Shown in pieces: positions 34,281 to 43,786 of a stretch of DNA of 64,000 nucleotides. Under the pieces are notes generated by a model. That model was not told the origin of the DNA. It made no database searches and was given only the letters and a program-made list of their open reading frames with translations. A program made the position numbers and the translations under genes. Position 1 is the stretch's first letter. Each line of letters opens with the position of its first letter. The DNA is from JADKAV01 sp037045455 (GTDB lineage Bacteria; Actinomycetota; Actinomycetes; S36-B12; UBA10799): assembly GCA_037045455.1 (NCBI GenBank), contig JBAOIN010000010.1, positions 1-64,000 on the forward strand. Reading direction: 5' to 3'.

Positions 34281-35579
34281 GCTTTCACCTCGCTGAAGAC
34301 CGTGCTGGCGGCCGGATCGAACATTGCCGCACTCGGCGTGTTGCGTGCCGGCCTCGAACTCGTCGGCGAAGTACTTCATCGCGGCCGGGAACGGCGTAGC
34401 CGCGGCATCCCCGAGCGCGCAGAAGGAGCGGCCGAGGATCTGCCCGCAGACGTTGTTGAGCACCGTCAGCTGCTCGCTGCGCCCGGTGCCCTGGTTGAAG
34501 CGGTGGACGAGATCGTGCAGGAACCAGTTGCCCTCGCGGCACGGCGTGCACTTGCCGCACGACTCGTGCTTGTAGAAGTCCAGCCAGCCAGTGACGGCGC
34601 GCACCACCGACGTGGTCTCGTCGTACATCATCGGCGTGCCGGTACCGAGCATGGAACCGGCCTCGGCGATCGCCTCGTAGGTCAGGGGCAGGTCGAGGTG
34701 TGCTGGTGTCAGCATCGGCACCGAGGACCCCCCGGGCAGCCAGAACTTCAGTTCGTGGCCCTCCCGGATGCCGCCGGCATACTCCAGCAACTCGGCCATC
34801 GTGATGCCCAGCGGCGCCTCGTAGATGCCAGGCCGGGCAACGTGCCCGCTGACCGCGAAGACCTTGAACCCGGGCGACTTCTCAGTACCGAACGAGCGGA
34901 ACCAGTCGACGCCGTTGTTGAGGATGTAGGGGATGTTCGTGATCGTCTCGACGTTGTTCACCACGGTCGGGCTGGCGTACAGGCCGGCGACCGCCGGGAA
35001 CGGGGGCTTGAGGCGGGGTTGCCCGCGGCGGCCCTCCAGGGAGTCCAGCAGCGCCGTCTCCTCGCCGCAGATGTAGGCGCCGGCACCGGAGTGGATGACC
35101 ACGTCGAGGTCGAAGCCGGAGCCCAGGATGTTCTTACCGATGTAACCTGCTGCCTTCGCCTCCCGCACAGCCGCGTGCATGCGCCGGATGACGTGGGGCA
35201 CCTCACCGCGGATGTAGACGAACGCGTGGTCGGCCCGGATGGCGAACGAGGTGATGATGATGCCCTCGATCAGCGCCTGCGGGTTCGCCAGCATGATCGG
35301 GATGTCCTTGCAGGCACCCGGCTCGGACTCGTCGGCATTGACCACCAGGTAGTGCGGCTTGCCGTCGCCCTGCGGGACGAAACTCCACTTCAGCCCGGTC
35401 GGGAAGCCCGCACCCCCGCGGCCGCGGAGGCCGGAGTGCTTGACAGTGCCGATGACTGCGTCTGGGCCCATCTCCAGCGCTTTCGGCAGCGCGCTGTACC
35501 CGCCGTTGCGGCGGTAGCCATCCAGCGTGAATGAGTCGGCGTCGTCCCAGTGGGCCGTGATGACCGGTGTCAAACCCAT
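34277..35579 (-). CDS. nuoF: NADH-quinone oxidoreductase subunit F (frame break near 34320)
   Basis: About 433 residues: GLRGRGGAGFPTGLKWSF and NADESEPGACKD (FMN/NADH site), AYICGEETALLDSLEG, and CGKCTPCREG for cluster N3. Only the last ~15 residues are out of frame: an extra A in GGCAATG near 34320 separates HAECG from MFDPAASTVFSEVKA, whose TGA overlaps the nuoG ATG. ATG overlaps the nuoE stop (TGATG). Confidence 0.95.
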
Positions 35580-36229
35580 CAGATGACCTCGCCTTCCGGG
35601 GCCTTCATGTCGTGCTCACGGGCGTAGCGCAGACCGGCCAGCATCAGGTCGTCGGTGGCCGGGACGGAGCCGAGGCCGTCGTCGTCGATGCCGGACAACG
35701 TCCGTTCGGTCGCCTTGAAGTCGCGAATCACGGGGCCTCGCGTGCTCTTCACCTCGCGACCGGCCCGCAGGTCCTCGACCAGCTGCCGGGCCGAGGACGG
35801 CGTCATCCTGTCCATGAACTCCCAGTTCGCGGTCATCACCGGTGCATGCGTACAGGCGGCCTGACACTCGATCCGCTCCAGCGAGATCTTGCCGTCGGGG
35901 GTGACCTCGTCGTGGCCGACGCCGAGGTCCTCGCTGAGCGTCTCCCAGATGGCGTCGCCGCCGAGCAGGCCGCAGCCGGGGTTGATGCACACGCCGATGT
36001 GGTACTCCCCAGCGGGCTCCTCCCGGTACATCGTGTAGAACGTCGCAACCGCCTTCACCTCGGCGGTGGTCAACCCCAGCACCTCGGCGCACATGATGAT
36101 GCCGTCGCCGGTGACGTAGCCCTCCTCGGCTTGCACAAGATGCAGCATCGGCAGCAAGGCGCTTCGTGCCTGCGGGTACCGGTTGGCGAGGTCCACCATC
36201 TCGGCACGGGTCATCTCGGTCAGGGCCAT
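35579..36229 (-). CDS. nuoE: NADH-quinone oxidoreductase subunit E
   Basis: The 216-residue thioredoxin-fold subunit holds the 2Fe-2S cluster N1a: Cys in IGVCINPGCG and in RIECQAACTHAPVM. VATFYTMYREEPAGEYHIGV is the family signature. A C-terminal extension of ~40 residues past the conserved core is usual in actinobacteria. Intact. Confidence 0.96.
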   Translation of the reverse strand: MALTEMTRAEMVDLANRYPQARSALLPMLHLVQAEEGYVTGDGIIMCAEVLGLTTAEVKAVATFYTMYREEPAGEYHIGVCINPGCGLLGGDAIWETLSEDLGVGHDEVTPDGKISLERIECQAACTHAPVMTANWEFMDRMTPSSARQLVEDLRAGREVKSTRGPVIRDFKATERTLSGIDDDGLGSVPATDDLMLAGLRYAREHDMKAPEGEVI

Positions 36230-37566
36230 CAGCGATCCACTCCACCCATGACGGGGTCGATACTGGCCACCGCCGCGACGACGTCGGCGACCTGGCCGCC
36301 CTCGCTCATCGCGGGCACGGCCTGCAGGTTGTTGAACGACGGGTCCCGGAAGTGGACCCGATAGGGCCGGGTGCTGCCGTCCGACACGACGTGCACGCCG
36401 AGCTCCCCGCGTGGCGCTTCGATCGCCACGTACGCCTGGCCAGCGGGGACCCGGAAGCCCTCAGTGACGAGCTTGAAATGATGGATCAGGGCTTCCATCG
36501 ACTGCCCCATGATGTGCCGGATGTGGTCCAGGGAGTTGCCCTGACCGTCCGAGCCGATCGACAGCTGCGCTGGCCAGGCGATCTTCTTGTCGGCGACCAT
36601 CACTGGACCCGGCTGCAAGCGATCCAGGCACTGCTCGATGATGTCCAGGCTCTGGTTCATCTCCGCAAGGCGAATCAGGAACCGGCCGTAGGCGTCGCAA
36701 CTGGTCTGGGTGGGGACCTCGAACTCGTAGGTCTCGTAACCGCAGTAGGGCTGCATCTTGCGCAGGTCCCAGGGGTAGCCGGTCGCACGCAGCACCGGTC
36801 CGGTCATGCCTAGCGCCATGCAGCCGGTCAGATCCAGGTATCCGACGTTCTCGGTGCGGGAGGTCCAGATCGAGTTGTCGACCAGCAGGTTCGCGGTGTC
36901 GGGCAGCCGCTTGCGCAGGTAGGCGACAGTGTCGGCGACCAGCTTCTCCGCCCCGTCGGGCAAGTCCTGCGCGACGCCGCCGGGCCGCACGAATGCGTGG
37001 TTCATCCGCAGGCCGGTGATGGTCTCCATGCAGTCCAGGACGAACTCCCGCTCGCGGAAGCCGAACGTCATGGCCGTAAGCGCCCCGAGCTCCATACCGC
37101 CGGTAGCCAGACAGACCAGGTGCGAGGAGATCCGGTTGAGCTCCATGAGCATGACGCGGATGACGGTGGCCCGTTCCGGTACCTCGTCGGTGATCCCGAG
37201 CAGCTTCTCGACACCCAGGCAGTACGCAGTCTCGTTGAAGATCGGCGCGAGGTAGTCCATCCGCGTGACGTAGGTGACACCCTGCGTCCAGGTGCGGAAC
37301 TCCATGTTCTTCTCGATGCCGGTGTGCAGGTAGCCGATGCCCGACCGCGCCTCGGTGACGTTCTCTCCATCGAGTTCCAGGATCAGCCGCAGCACACCGT
37401 GCGTGGACGGGTGCTGCGGACCCATGTTGACCACGACCCGCTGCTCGACGCCCTCGTCGCCGCGGACCTGGTCCCAGTCCCCGCCGCTGACGGTGAAGAC
37501 CTTGCCCTCTGTCGTGTCGTAGGAGCCCGCCTCATCAGCGGTCTCGAAGATGACGTCCTCGCTCAC
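36229..37566 (-). CDS. nuoD: NADH-quinone oxidoreductase subunit D
   Basis: The 445-residue 49-kDa subunit forms the quinone pocket with NuoB. It shows NMGPQHPSTHGVLRLILELD, GYLHTGIEKNMEFRTW, NRISSHLVCLATGGMELGAL and C-terminal PRGELGVHVVSDGSTRPYRV. GTG at 37566 overlaps the nuoC stop (GTGA). It is separate from nuoC, not fused as in enterobacteria. Intact. Confidence 0.96.
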   Translation of the reverse strand: MSEDVIFETADEAGSYDTTEGKVFTVSGGDWDQVRGDEGVEQRVVVNMGPQHPSTHGVLRLILELDGENVTEARSGIGYLHTGIEKNMEFRTWTQGVTYVTRMDYLAPIFNETAYCLGVEKLLGITDEVPERATVIRVMLMELNRISSHLVCLATGGMELGALTAMTFGFREREFVLDCMETITGLRMNHAFVRPGGVAQDLPDGAEKLVADTVAYLRKRLPDTANLLVDNSIWTSRTENVGYLDLTGCMALGMTGPVLRATGYPWDLRKMQPYCGYETYEFEVPTQTSCDAYGRFLIRLAEMNQSLDIIEQCLDRLQPGPVMVADKKIAWPAQLSIGSDGQGNSLDHIRHIMGQSMEALIHHFKLVTEGFRVPAGQAYVAIEAPRGELGVHVVSDGSTRPYRVHFRDPSFNNLQAVPAMSEGGQVADVVAAVASIDPVMGGVDR

Positions 37567-38255
37567 TTGTACTCCCGGCGGTCGTCCGGAGGCGGCACGG
37601 TCGCGCCCTTGTACTCCACGGGAATGCCGCCCAGCGGGTAGTCCTTGCGCTGCGGGTGGCCGACCCAGTCGTCGGGCATCTCGATGCGGGTCAGAGCCGG
37701 ATGCCCGTCGAAGATCACCCCGAAGAAGTCGAACGTCTCTCGCTCGTGCCAGTTGTTCCCCGGGTAGACGCTCACCACCGACGGGATATGCGGATCGGCG
37801 TCCGGGCAGGTCGTGATGACCGACAGCCGGCGGTTGTGGGTCATCGACAGCAGCGGGTAGTGGACCTGCAGCTCGCGGCCGGTGTCGTCGGGCCAGTGCA
37901 TCCCGCTGGCACCCAGGCACATCTCGAAGCGCAGGTCGGGATGGTCGCGCAGGGTCTGCATGACTGCCGGCAGGTGCTCCCGGGCGACCTCGAGCGTGAG
38001 CTGGTCCTGCGCCAGGATCACCTTCTGAACGGCGGGGCCAAAGTTGTCGCCGAGGCTGGCGGCCAGGGTGTCGACCGCGTCGTCATACCAGCCTCCGTAC
38101 GGGCGGGTCGCGGCCGGGGGGGCCAGCGTCCGGCGCACCAGACCGCCGTAACCGCTGACGTCCGGGGTGCCCTCAACGCCGAACGCGCCGCGGCTCTCGG
38201 AGAGCACCTCCAGGGTCTCGGTCCCAGCCGGGACCACCTCCGGGTTCTCGGTCAC
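37563..38255 (-). CDS. nuoC: NADH-quinone oxidoreductase subunit C
   Basis: The 230-residue 30-kDa subunit has HNRRLSVITTC, PGNNWHERETFDFFGVIFDG and the C-terminal DWVGHPQRKDYPLGGIPVEY motif. The first ~70 residues are a variable actinobacterial extension. GTG at 38255 overlaps the nuoB stop. Compare the orphan NuoC-like protein at 13299-13688, which keeps only the core motif. Confidence 0.95.
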   Translation of the reverse strand: MTENPEVVPAGTETLEVLSESRGAFGVEGTPDVSGYGGLVRRTLAPPAATRPYGGWYDDAVDTLAASLGDNFGPAVQKVILAQDQLTLEVAREHLPAVMQTLRDHPDLRFEMCLGASGMHWPDDTGRELQVHYPLLSMTHNRRLSVITTCPDADPHIPSVVSVYPGNNWHERETFDFFGVIFDGHPALTRIEMPDDWVGHPQRKDYPLGGIPVEYKGATVPPPDDRREYK

Positions 38256-38806
38256 CTCATCAGGCCTTTCATCTGCTCGCTGGGCAGCGCCGCCATGGCC
38301 TGCTCCTCCAGCGTCGCGACCTCGACCTCGCGGTGGGCGCCGAGCTTCTTGTGCTGGGCCTTGTCGTGGATCTTCAGGATCGCGTCGATCAGCATCTCCG
38401 GCCGCGGCGGGCAGCCGGGCAGGTACATGTCCACCGGGACGATGTGGTCCACGCCCTGCACGATCGCGTAGTTGTTGAACATGCCACCGCTGGAGGCACA
38501 CACACCCATCGCGAGCACCCACTTGGGGTTGGGCATCTGGTCGTAGATCTGCCGGACGACCGGGGCCATCTTCTGGCTCACCCGGCCGGCGACGATCATC
38601 AGGTCGGCCTGCCGCGGCGAGGCGCGGAAGACCTCCATGCCGAAGCGGGCGAGGTCGTAACGGGGCGCCCCGGTCGCCATCATCTCGATGGCACAACACG
38701 CCAGCCCGAACGTCGCCGGCCACATGGAGTTGCGCCGGGCGTACCCGGCCAGGCCCTCGACCGTGGTCAGCAGAATCCCGGACGGGAGCTTCTCTTCAAG
38801 ACCCAT
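38252..38806 (-). CDS. nuoB: NADH-quinone oxidoreductase subunit B
   Basis: The 184-residue subunit binds cluster N2, the electron donor to quinone: FGLACCAIEMMATGAPRYD (adjacent Cys), MGVCASSGGMFNNYAIVQG and YLPGCPPRPEMLIDAI. The ATG overlaps the nuoA stop (TGATG). Intact. Confidence 0.97.
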   Translation of the reverse strand: MGLEEKLPSGILLTTVEGLAGYARRNSMWPATFGLACCAIEMMATGAPRYDLARFGMEVFRASPRQADLMIVAGRVSQKMAPVVRQIYDQMPNPKWVLAMGVCASSGGMFNNYAIVQGVDHIVPVDMYLPGCPPRPEMLIDAILKIHDKAQHKKLGAHREVEVATLEEQAMAALPSEQMKGLMR

Positions 38807-39168
38807 CAGTCCCACTCCAAACCGCGGCGGCGCCAGACGTAGGCATACACGACCAGCAGTGTCACGATGAACAGCAACATCTCGATCACGCCGAACAGGG
38901 CCAGCTGGTCGAACGCCACCGCCCACGGATAGAGGAACACGATCTCGATGTCGAAGATGATGAACAGCATGGCGGTGAGGTAGTACTTCACCGGGAACTT
39001 GCCGCGGCCGATCGGCTGCGGAGTGGGCTCGATGCCGCACTCGTAGGCGTCCACTTTGGCGCGGTTGTAGCGCTTGGGCCCCGTGATGCTGGCGACCCCG
39101 ACGCTGAAGGCCGCGAAGGCGAAGGCCAGCAGTCCGAGGATCAGGATGGGAAGGTACACGTTGCCCAT
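38806..39168 (-). CDS. nuoA: NADH-quinone oxidoreductase subunit A
   Basis: The 120-residue membrane subunit has three helices and the conserved loop YECGIEPTPQPIGRGKFPVKYY, plus FIIFDIEIVFLYPWAVAF. It is first in the nuoA-N operon. ATG preceded by GGAAGGAGTGG, one of the few clear Shine-Dalgarno sites at a first gene in this window. Confidence 0.97.
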   Translation of the reverse strand: MGNVYLPILILGLLAFAFAAFSVGVASITGPKRYNRAKVDAYECGIEPTPQPIGRGKFPVKYYLTAMLFIIFDIEIVFLYPWAVAFDQLALFGVIEMLLFIVTLLVVYAYVWRRRGLEWD

Positions 39169-39195
39169 CGCTATCCACTCCTTCCGATCGGCTCA

Positions 39196-39201
39196 ATCCT
39201 A
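39196..39201 (-). promoter_or_regulatory. -10 element of the nuo operon
   Basis: TAGGAT on the minus strand, 27 nt before the nuoA ATG, leaving room for a ~20-nt leader with its Shine-Dalgarno site. No good -35 is evident. Confidence 0.5.
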
Positions 39202-39256
39202 TGGGGCGGTGCTGGACGACTGCCCAGCGAGGCAGGCGCCATGCCGAGCGGGCTGC

Positions 39257-39281
39257 GATGGACCGGTCGCGACCGGCCATC
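39257..39281. promoter_or_regulatory. 25-bp palindrome upstream of the nuo promoter
   Basis: GATGGACCGGTC-G-CGACCGG.CCATC is self-complementary except one pair. Its near edge is 56 bp upstream of the nuo -10 element. Operator function is inferred from position. The remainder of 39202-39548 holds family E (39362-39448) and no gene I can support. Confidence 0.45.
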
Positions 39282-39361
39282 TCAGGCCTGATTTGGTCGT
39301 CGCAAGGTCCCCGCCGGCGCATTGTTGTGGGGTGTCCATTGACCCTTCTCCGTGCCGGCCG

Positions 39362-39448
39362 ATCGGTGAGCATTCCGGGCATCCGTGAGCCCCGCGGGCG
39401 GGGTTTGGGCGTCCGGCGTGCTCACCGATGCCCAGAGTGCTCACCGAT
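39362..39448. repeat. Palindrome family E, copy 1
   Basis: Two direct half-sites (CGGTGAGC, CCGTGAGC) are followed by a GC-rich middle (CGCGGGCGGGG) and two inverted ones (GTGCTCACCG twice). The same ~80-nt layout recurs at 51013-51092, 62766-62855 and, diverged, at 48248-48336. Confidence 0.75.
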
Positions 39449-39548
39449 TCCAGCTTCACGATCCGGGTAGACGGCCGAGCCGTTTGATAGACAACGGCGC
39501 AATCTCACAAGCGCGGCCCGAACGGGCGGGCACGGCCGTGGCACCTGG

Positions 39549-40838
39549 TCAGGCGCTCGGGGCGATCCTGGACAGGGCGTTGATGACCCGGTCGCTGGCA
39601 TCGCCACCACGCGGGTCAGTGAGGTTGGCCAGCAGCTTGAGTGTGAAGCGCATCAGCCGCTTGCGGGGCAGCCCGTACTTCGTGGCCAGCCGCATGACCT
39701 CCGGGTGACCGATCAGTCCGACGAAGTACCGGCCCAGCGTGTAGTAGCCGCCGTAGGTGTCCTGCAGCGCCTTCTGGTAGCCGTAAAGCACCTGCTCGCG
39801 GCTGGCCGGGGTCGGCCGGGCCAGCGCCTGGGCGATGAACTCGCTGGCAAGCGCCCCGGACTCCATCGCGTACGCGATGCCCTCGCCGTTGAACGGGTTG
39901 ACCATGCCGCCGGAGTCCCCCACGAGCAGCAGTCCGCGGCCGTAGTGCGGCTGCCGGTTGAAGCCCATCGGCAGTGCCGCGCCGCGCACAGGTTGGGTCA
40001 TGTTCTCGGTCCGGAAACCCCACTGCTCTGGAGTCTGGTCCAACCAACGGGTCAGCAGGTCTTTGTAGTCGACGTTCTGGAATGCGTCGGAGGTGTTGAG
40101 GATGCCCAAGCCGACGTTGACCGTCCCGTCTCCGACGCCGAAGATCCAGCCGTAGCCGGGCAGCAACTTGTCGCCGTCCCACAACTCCAGCCAGGACTCC
40201 AGCCAGTCGTCGTTCGTGCGCGGGCTGCGGTAGTAGGTGCGCACGGCCACCCCCATCGGGCGGTCGTCGCGTTTCGTACGGCCCATGGCCAGGGCGAGCC
40301 GGCTGCTGTTGCCGTCCGCGGCCACGACCAGCGGCGCCAGGTAGCGGTACTCGGGTCCGACCTTGCGCCCCTTCTCGTCGGTCGCGCGCGCGGTCACCCC
40401 GATCAGTTCGCCAGTCCGCTCGTCGAACAGCGGACCGGTGACGTGGGTCTGCTCCTGCAGGTCGGCACCGGCCTTCGCGGCCTGCCGGGCGAGCACCTCG
40501 TCGAAGTGAGAACGGGGGTCCACAAGGCTGTAGTTGGGGAAACTACTCAGTTCCGGCCACGGGAGTTCGAGGGTGTGGCCGCCGCCGACTATGCGCAAGC
40601 CCTTGGAGTGCAACCAACCGGCCTGCTCGCTGGTGTCGATACCCATAGCGATCATTTGCTTGACCGCCCGCGGCGTCAGCCCGTCGCCGCAGACCTTGTC
40701 GCGCGGAAACGCCGTCTTCTCCAGCAGGGCGACCGACAGTCCGGATTGGGCCAGGTGGTAGGCCGTGGTCGAGCCCGCCGGGCCCGCACCGACGACGATG
40801 ACGTCGGCATGACGGTCGGTACTTGGGAAGCCGTGCAC
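39549..40838 (-). CDS. menJ: Geranylgeranyl reductase family flavoprotein, probable menaquinone reductase MenJ
   Basis: The 429-residue FAD enzyme starts with the Rossmann motif VIVVGAGPAGSTTAYHLAQS, has DKVCGDGLTPRAVKQM (family signature), LVVAADGNSSRLA, and GLLLVGDSGGMVNPFNGEGI. Actinobacterial members reduce one isoprene unit of the menaquinone tail. Lying next to nuo and the men genes supports that role, but geranylgeranyl-lipid reduction is an alternative. GTG follows TAGAAT (40845-40850) by six bases: leaderless. Confidence 0.88.
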   Translation of the reverse strand: MHGFPSTDRHADVIVVGAGPAGSTTAYHLAQSGLSVALLEKTAFPRDKVCGDGLTPRAVKQMIAMGIDTSEQAGWLHSKGLRIVGGGHTLELPWPELSSFPNYSLVDPRSHFDEVLARQAAKAGADLQEQTHVTGPLFDERTGELIGVTARATDEKGRKVGPEYRYLAPLVVAADGNSSRLALAMGRTKRDDRPMGVAVRTYYRSPRTNDDWLESWLELWDGDKLLPGYGWIFGVGDGTVNVGLGILNTSDAFQNVDYKDLLTRWLDQTPEQWGFRTENMTQPVRGAALPMGFNRQPHYGRGLLLVGDSGGMVNPFNGEGIAYAMESGALASEFIAQALARPTPASREQVLYGYQKALQDTYGGYYTLGRYFVGLIGHPEVMRLATKYGLPRKRLMRFTLKLLANLTDPRGGDASDRVINALSRIAPSA

Positions 40839-40844
40839 GACCCG

Positions 40845-40850
40845 ATTCTA
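40845..40850 (-). promoter_or_regulatory. -10 element for leaderless menJ
   Basis: TAGAAT on the minus strand, then CGGGTC and the GTG at 40838. Confidence 0.65.
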
Positions 40851-40904
40851 GGTGGTGGCGGTTTGACCCGCAGACGCGTGTGGTGCTGCCGACGTCCCGT
40901 CGCG

Positions 40905-40980
40905 ATTTGTCGCGTTGTTGCCCCGGCTGTTGCGTTGTCGTCACGACACGCCGAGGTTTGCGACGACAACGCAACAAAAC
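40905..40980. repeat. Palindrome family D, copy 2
   Basis: ATTTGTCGCGTTGTTGC at the left, TGTTGCGTTGTCGTC in the middle, and CGACGACAACGCAACAAAAC at the right, so long arms pair across CACGACACGCCGAGG. It lies between menJ and the lipoprotein gene, both on the minus strand. Confidence 0.78.
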
Positions 40981-40997
40981 TGCTGCCGGATCGGGGC

Positions 40998-41657
40998 CTA
41001 CGCGGCCGGTGACTCCGAGGCGGCTGCGGCATCACCGCTGACCTGGAACGAGTTCACCATTTGCTCGAACGTCGGCTGCAACTCCGACCACCGGTCGGTG
41101 GCCCCTTGGGTCAGCAACTGGAACTCCAGATCCCCGTCGAACAGGAAGTACAACGTGGAGGTCATCGGCGTGCCCTCGACGGTGAACGTCGCGTCGGCCT
41201 GATAGCCCTTGAGGCCGTTGACCTCGGTGCTGACCAGTTCGGAGATCTGCATGTCCTGGCTGGACTGCTCCAACTGCGGGATGACGTTCTGCTCGAGTTC
41301 CGTGGCTACCTGGTCGAGGTTCTCGTCGGTGATCTCGGTGTTCAGCTGATAGGTGTTCACCACGAACGCGTCACGGTACTGCCCGCCCACCTGCGTGCCT
41401 TCAGTGTCGAAGACCGCGACCGTGTCCGCGGACGAGGCGCTGCTCTGGGCGTCCCAGGTCGTGTCGCTCTTCTCCTCGAATGGCGGGGCGTACTGGAAAC
41501 TGAATCCGTACTGGTCACTGGTGTACGTCGTGGCGTTGGCGGGCGCGGACTGCTGTGCCGAAGCGTTGGCACTGCTGTCGCTGGTCGCCTCACCCCCGGA
41601 CGAACAGCCGCCGAGCCCGATCACCAATGCCAGTCCTGCAATTGCGATTGCACGCAT
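40998..41657 (-). CDS. Predicted lipoprotein of unknown function
   Basis: The 219-residue protein has a lipoprotein signal (MRAIAIAGLALVIGLGGCSS, lipobox LGGC with Cys18), a Ser/Ala/Gln-rich linker to about residue 45, and a soluble domain (YTSDQYGFSFQYAPPFEE; LKGYQADATFTVEG; LYFLFDGDLEFQLLTQGAT; FEQMVNSFQ) like the PsbP/LpqN-type fold of surface lipoproteins. The ATG has TGGAGG eight bases upstream. It is 20 nt downstream of menG on the same strand and may be cotranscribed. Function unknown. Confidence 0.8.
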   Translation of the reverse strand: MRAIAIAGLALVIGLGGCSSGGEATSDSSANASAQQSAPANATTYTSDQYGFSFQYAPPFEEKSDTTWDAQSSASSADTVAVFDTEGTQVGGQYRDAFVVNTYQLNTEITDENLDQVATELEQNVIPQLEQSSQDMQISELVSTEVNGLKGYQADATFTVEGTPMTSTLYFLFDGDLEFQLLTQGATDRWSELQPTFEQMVNSFQVSGDAAAASESPAA

Positions 41658-41677
41658 GTAAGCCTCCAGAGTTTTGT

Positions 41678-42368
41678 TCAGGCTAGCGCCCGATGCAAGG
41701 CGACGATGCCTCCAGAAAGGTTGCGCCACGCAACACGTTTCCAACCAGCGTCGCCGATCATGCGGGCCAGACCGGCCTGGTCGGGCCAGGCGGCGATGGA
41801 TTCAGCGAGGTACTCGTAGGCGCTGGCGTTGCTGGAGACCCGCGCAGCGATGGCCGGCAGCGCTTTCATCAGGTACTCCTGGTAGATCGTCCGGAACGGC
41901 GGCCAGGTCGGCGAGGAGAACTCGCAGACCACCAAGATCCCGCCCGGGCGGGTCACCCGCCGCATCTCGCGCAGGCCGGCAGCGGGGTCGTGGATGTTGC
42001 GCAGGCCGAACGAGATCGTGGCCGCGTCGAAGCTGGCGTCGGCGAATGGCAGGGCCATCCCATCACCCGCAACGAACGGCAAGTGGGGCAGACGCTGGCG
42101 ACCGACCTGCAGCATCCCGAGCGAGAAGTCGCACGGCACTACCTGCGCCCCGCGGGCGGCGAACGCGTCGCTGCTGGTGCCCGGTTCCCGCCGCGAGATC
42201 GAGTACTCGCATGCCAGGCTCCACACCGAGCGCATCGGCCACCAACCGCCGCCAGGTCCGGGTCCGGCCCAGCGCGAGCACGTCGTTGGTGAGGTCGTAC
42301 CGGGACGCGACCCGGTCGAACATCGCGGCCACCTCGGGCGGCTGCTTGTCCAAATCGGCTCGGCTCAC
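41678..42368 (-). CDS. menG: Demethylmenaquinone methyltransferase (frame break near 42185)
   Basis: About 229 residues. It starts VSRADLDKQPPEVAAMFDRV, then ASRYDLTNDVLALGRTRTWR, VLDLAAGTGT, and in the next frame SSDAFAARGAQVVPCDFS, FDAATISFGLRNIHDP and RMIGDAGWKRVAWRNLSGG. These are the UbiE/MenG signatures; the enzyme methylates demethylmenaquinone with SAM as the last ring step. One extra C (or G) in GGGCACC explains the break. The GTG start follows CACTGT by five bases. Confidence 0.92.
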
Positions 42369-42411
42369 GCTGGACAGTGTGACATCACCGGACTGACCGG
42401 CCAGCCCCGGG

Positions 42412-42450
42412 GTTTTGTCGTGCAGTTGCCCACGCCGTCGTGACGTAGCC
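42412..42450. repeat. Partial copy of palindrome family D
   Basis: TTTTGTCGTGCAGTTGCCC and CGCCGTCGTGACG match the left half of the copy at 57057-57133; the right arm is missing. It lies in the divergent gap between menG and menF. The remaining ~140 bp of that gap (42451-42596) hold the menF promoter and nothing else recognised. Confidence 0.5.
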
Positions 42451-42584
42451 GCGACCCGCCGGATGAGGGTGGAGCTGTTTGGAGCCAAACGTGACGTCGG
42501 GACGTGACGCAGATCGCGGAACGTGATCGCTCGTGGTTCCTTAAGGCAGCAGAACCCGCACGGGCGCAGTGGCGCCGCTCGCCC

Positions 42585-42590
42585 TACCCT
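42585..42590 (+). promoter_or_regulatory. -10 element for leaderless menF
   Basis: TACCCT, GAACAG, then the GTG at 42597. Confidence 0.65.
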
Positions 42591-42596
42591 GAACAG

Positions 42597-43785
42597 GTGA
42601 CAGGACAGCCACCGGTGGTGACGACGCGCTTCGTCGAGCCCGCCGATCTGCTGGACCTCATTCCTCCCAAGGTCGCCCCGCTCACCTGGATCCACGAGGG
42701 TGAGGGACTGGTCGGCTGGGACGTGGCCGCCACCACGACTGTGCGCGGGCCGGAGCGGTTCGCGCGGGCACAACGCTGGTGGGCCCGGTTCTGCGAGGCC
42801 GCCCAGATCGACGACGAGGTCATGGCGCCCGGAACGGGACCGGTGGCGTTCGCTTCGTTCGCGTTCGACGCCGATGCCGAATCCGTGGTCACGATCCCTG
42901 GGACGATCGTCGGACAGCGAGACGGCAAGGCCTGGATCACGAAGATCACCCCGAGCCAGCCGATGCCGCAGCTTGCGTCCCAGTCGAGTCAAGTGCCGGT
43001 CGCCCAGCGCGAACACTACGAGCGGTTGGTCGCCGACGCGGTCCGAGAGATCACCGCCGGGCTGTTCGACAAGGTCGTCCTGGCCCGGGGTGAACGCGTC
43101 GCCGGCGAGGTCGATGTGCATCGCACGCTTGCGCCGGCTGGCCGATCGCTATAGCGATTGTTGGACGTTCAGCGTGCATGGACTGGTCGGCGCCACCCCG
43201 GAGCTGCTCGTGCAACGCACCGGCGAGCAGGTCATGTCGCGGGTGCTGGCTGGCACGGTCCCGCGGTCCAGCGACGAGGCCGAGAGCGGCGAACTGGCCA
43301 GCGGCATGGTCGCCTCGCAGAAGGCCCGCGAGGAGCATGCCTATGCCGTCATGTCCGTCGCACAGGCACTCGGCACGCATTGCACGGATCTCTTCGTCCC
43401 GAACGAACCCCGGGTGCTGCGGCTGGCCAACGTGCAGCACCTGGCCACCGATGTTCACGCGATGCTGGTCGACGACACCTCGGTCGTGGCCATCGCCGGC
43501 GCGTTGCATCCCACTGCGGCCGTCTGCGGCACTCCCACCGAGCGCGCGCTGCAGTACATCCTGAGCCGCGAGGGTTTGGCGCGCGGCCGCTACGCCGGTC
43601 CGGTCGGATGGTTCGACGCCAATGGCGACGGTGAGTTCGGGATCGCATTGCGGTGCGGGCAACTCACCGACGGCGCGATCGATCTGTTCGCGGGCTGCGG
43701 CATCGTGGCCGGTTCGGATCCCGCCTCCGAATTCGAGGAGTCCCAGTCCAAACTGGCCGCGATGCGCTGGGCGCTCGGGGATTGA
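42597..43785 (+). CDS. menF: Isochorismate synthase (frame break near 43135)
   Basis: About 396 residues. It converts chorismate to isochorismate, the entry to menaquinone synthesis. N-terminal part VTGQPPVVTTRFVEPADLLD to YERLVADAVREITAGLFDKV with VVLARGE, then in the second frame FSVHGLVGATPELLVQRTG, VLAGTVPRS, the chorismate-binding helix MVASQKAREEHAYAV, VQHLATDV and the C-terminal GCGIVAGSDPASEFEESQSK. One extra base in GCGCCGG near 43135 explains the break. It converges on a serine hydrolase gene. Confidence 0.92.
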
Positions 43786-43786
43786 G

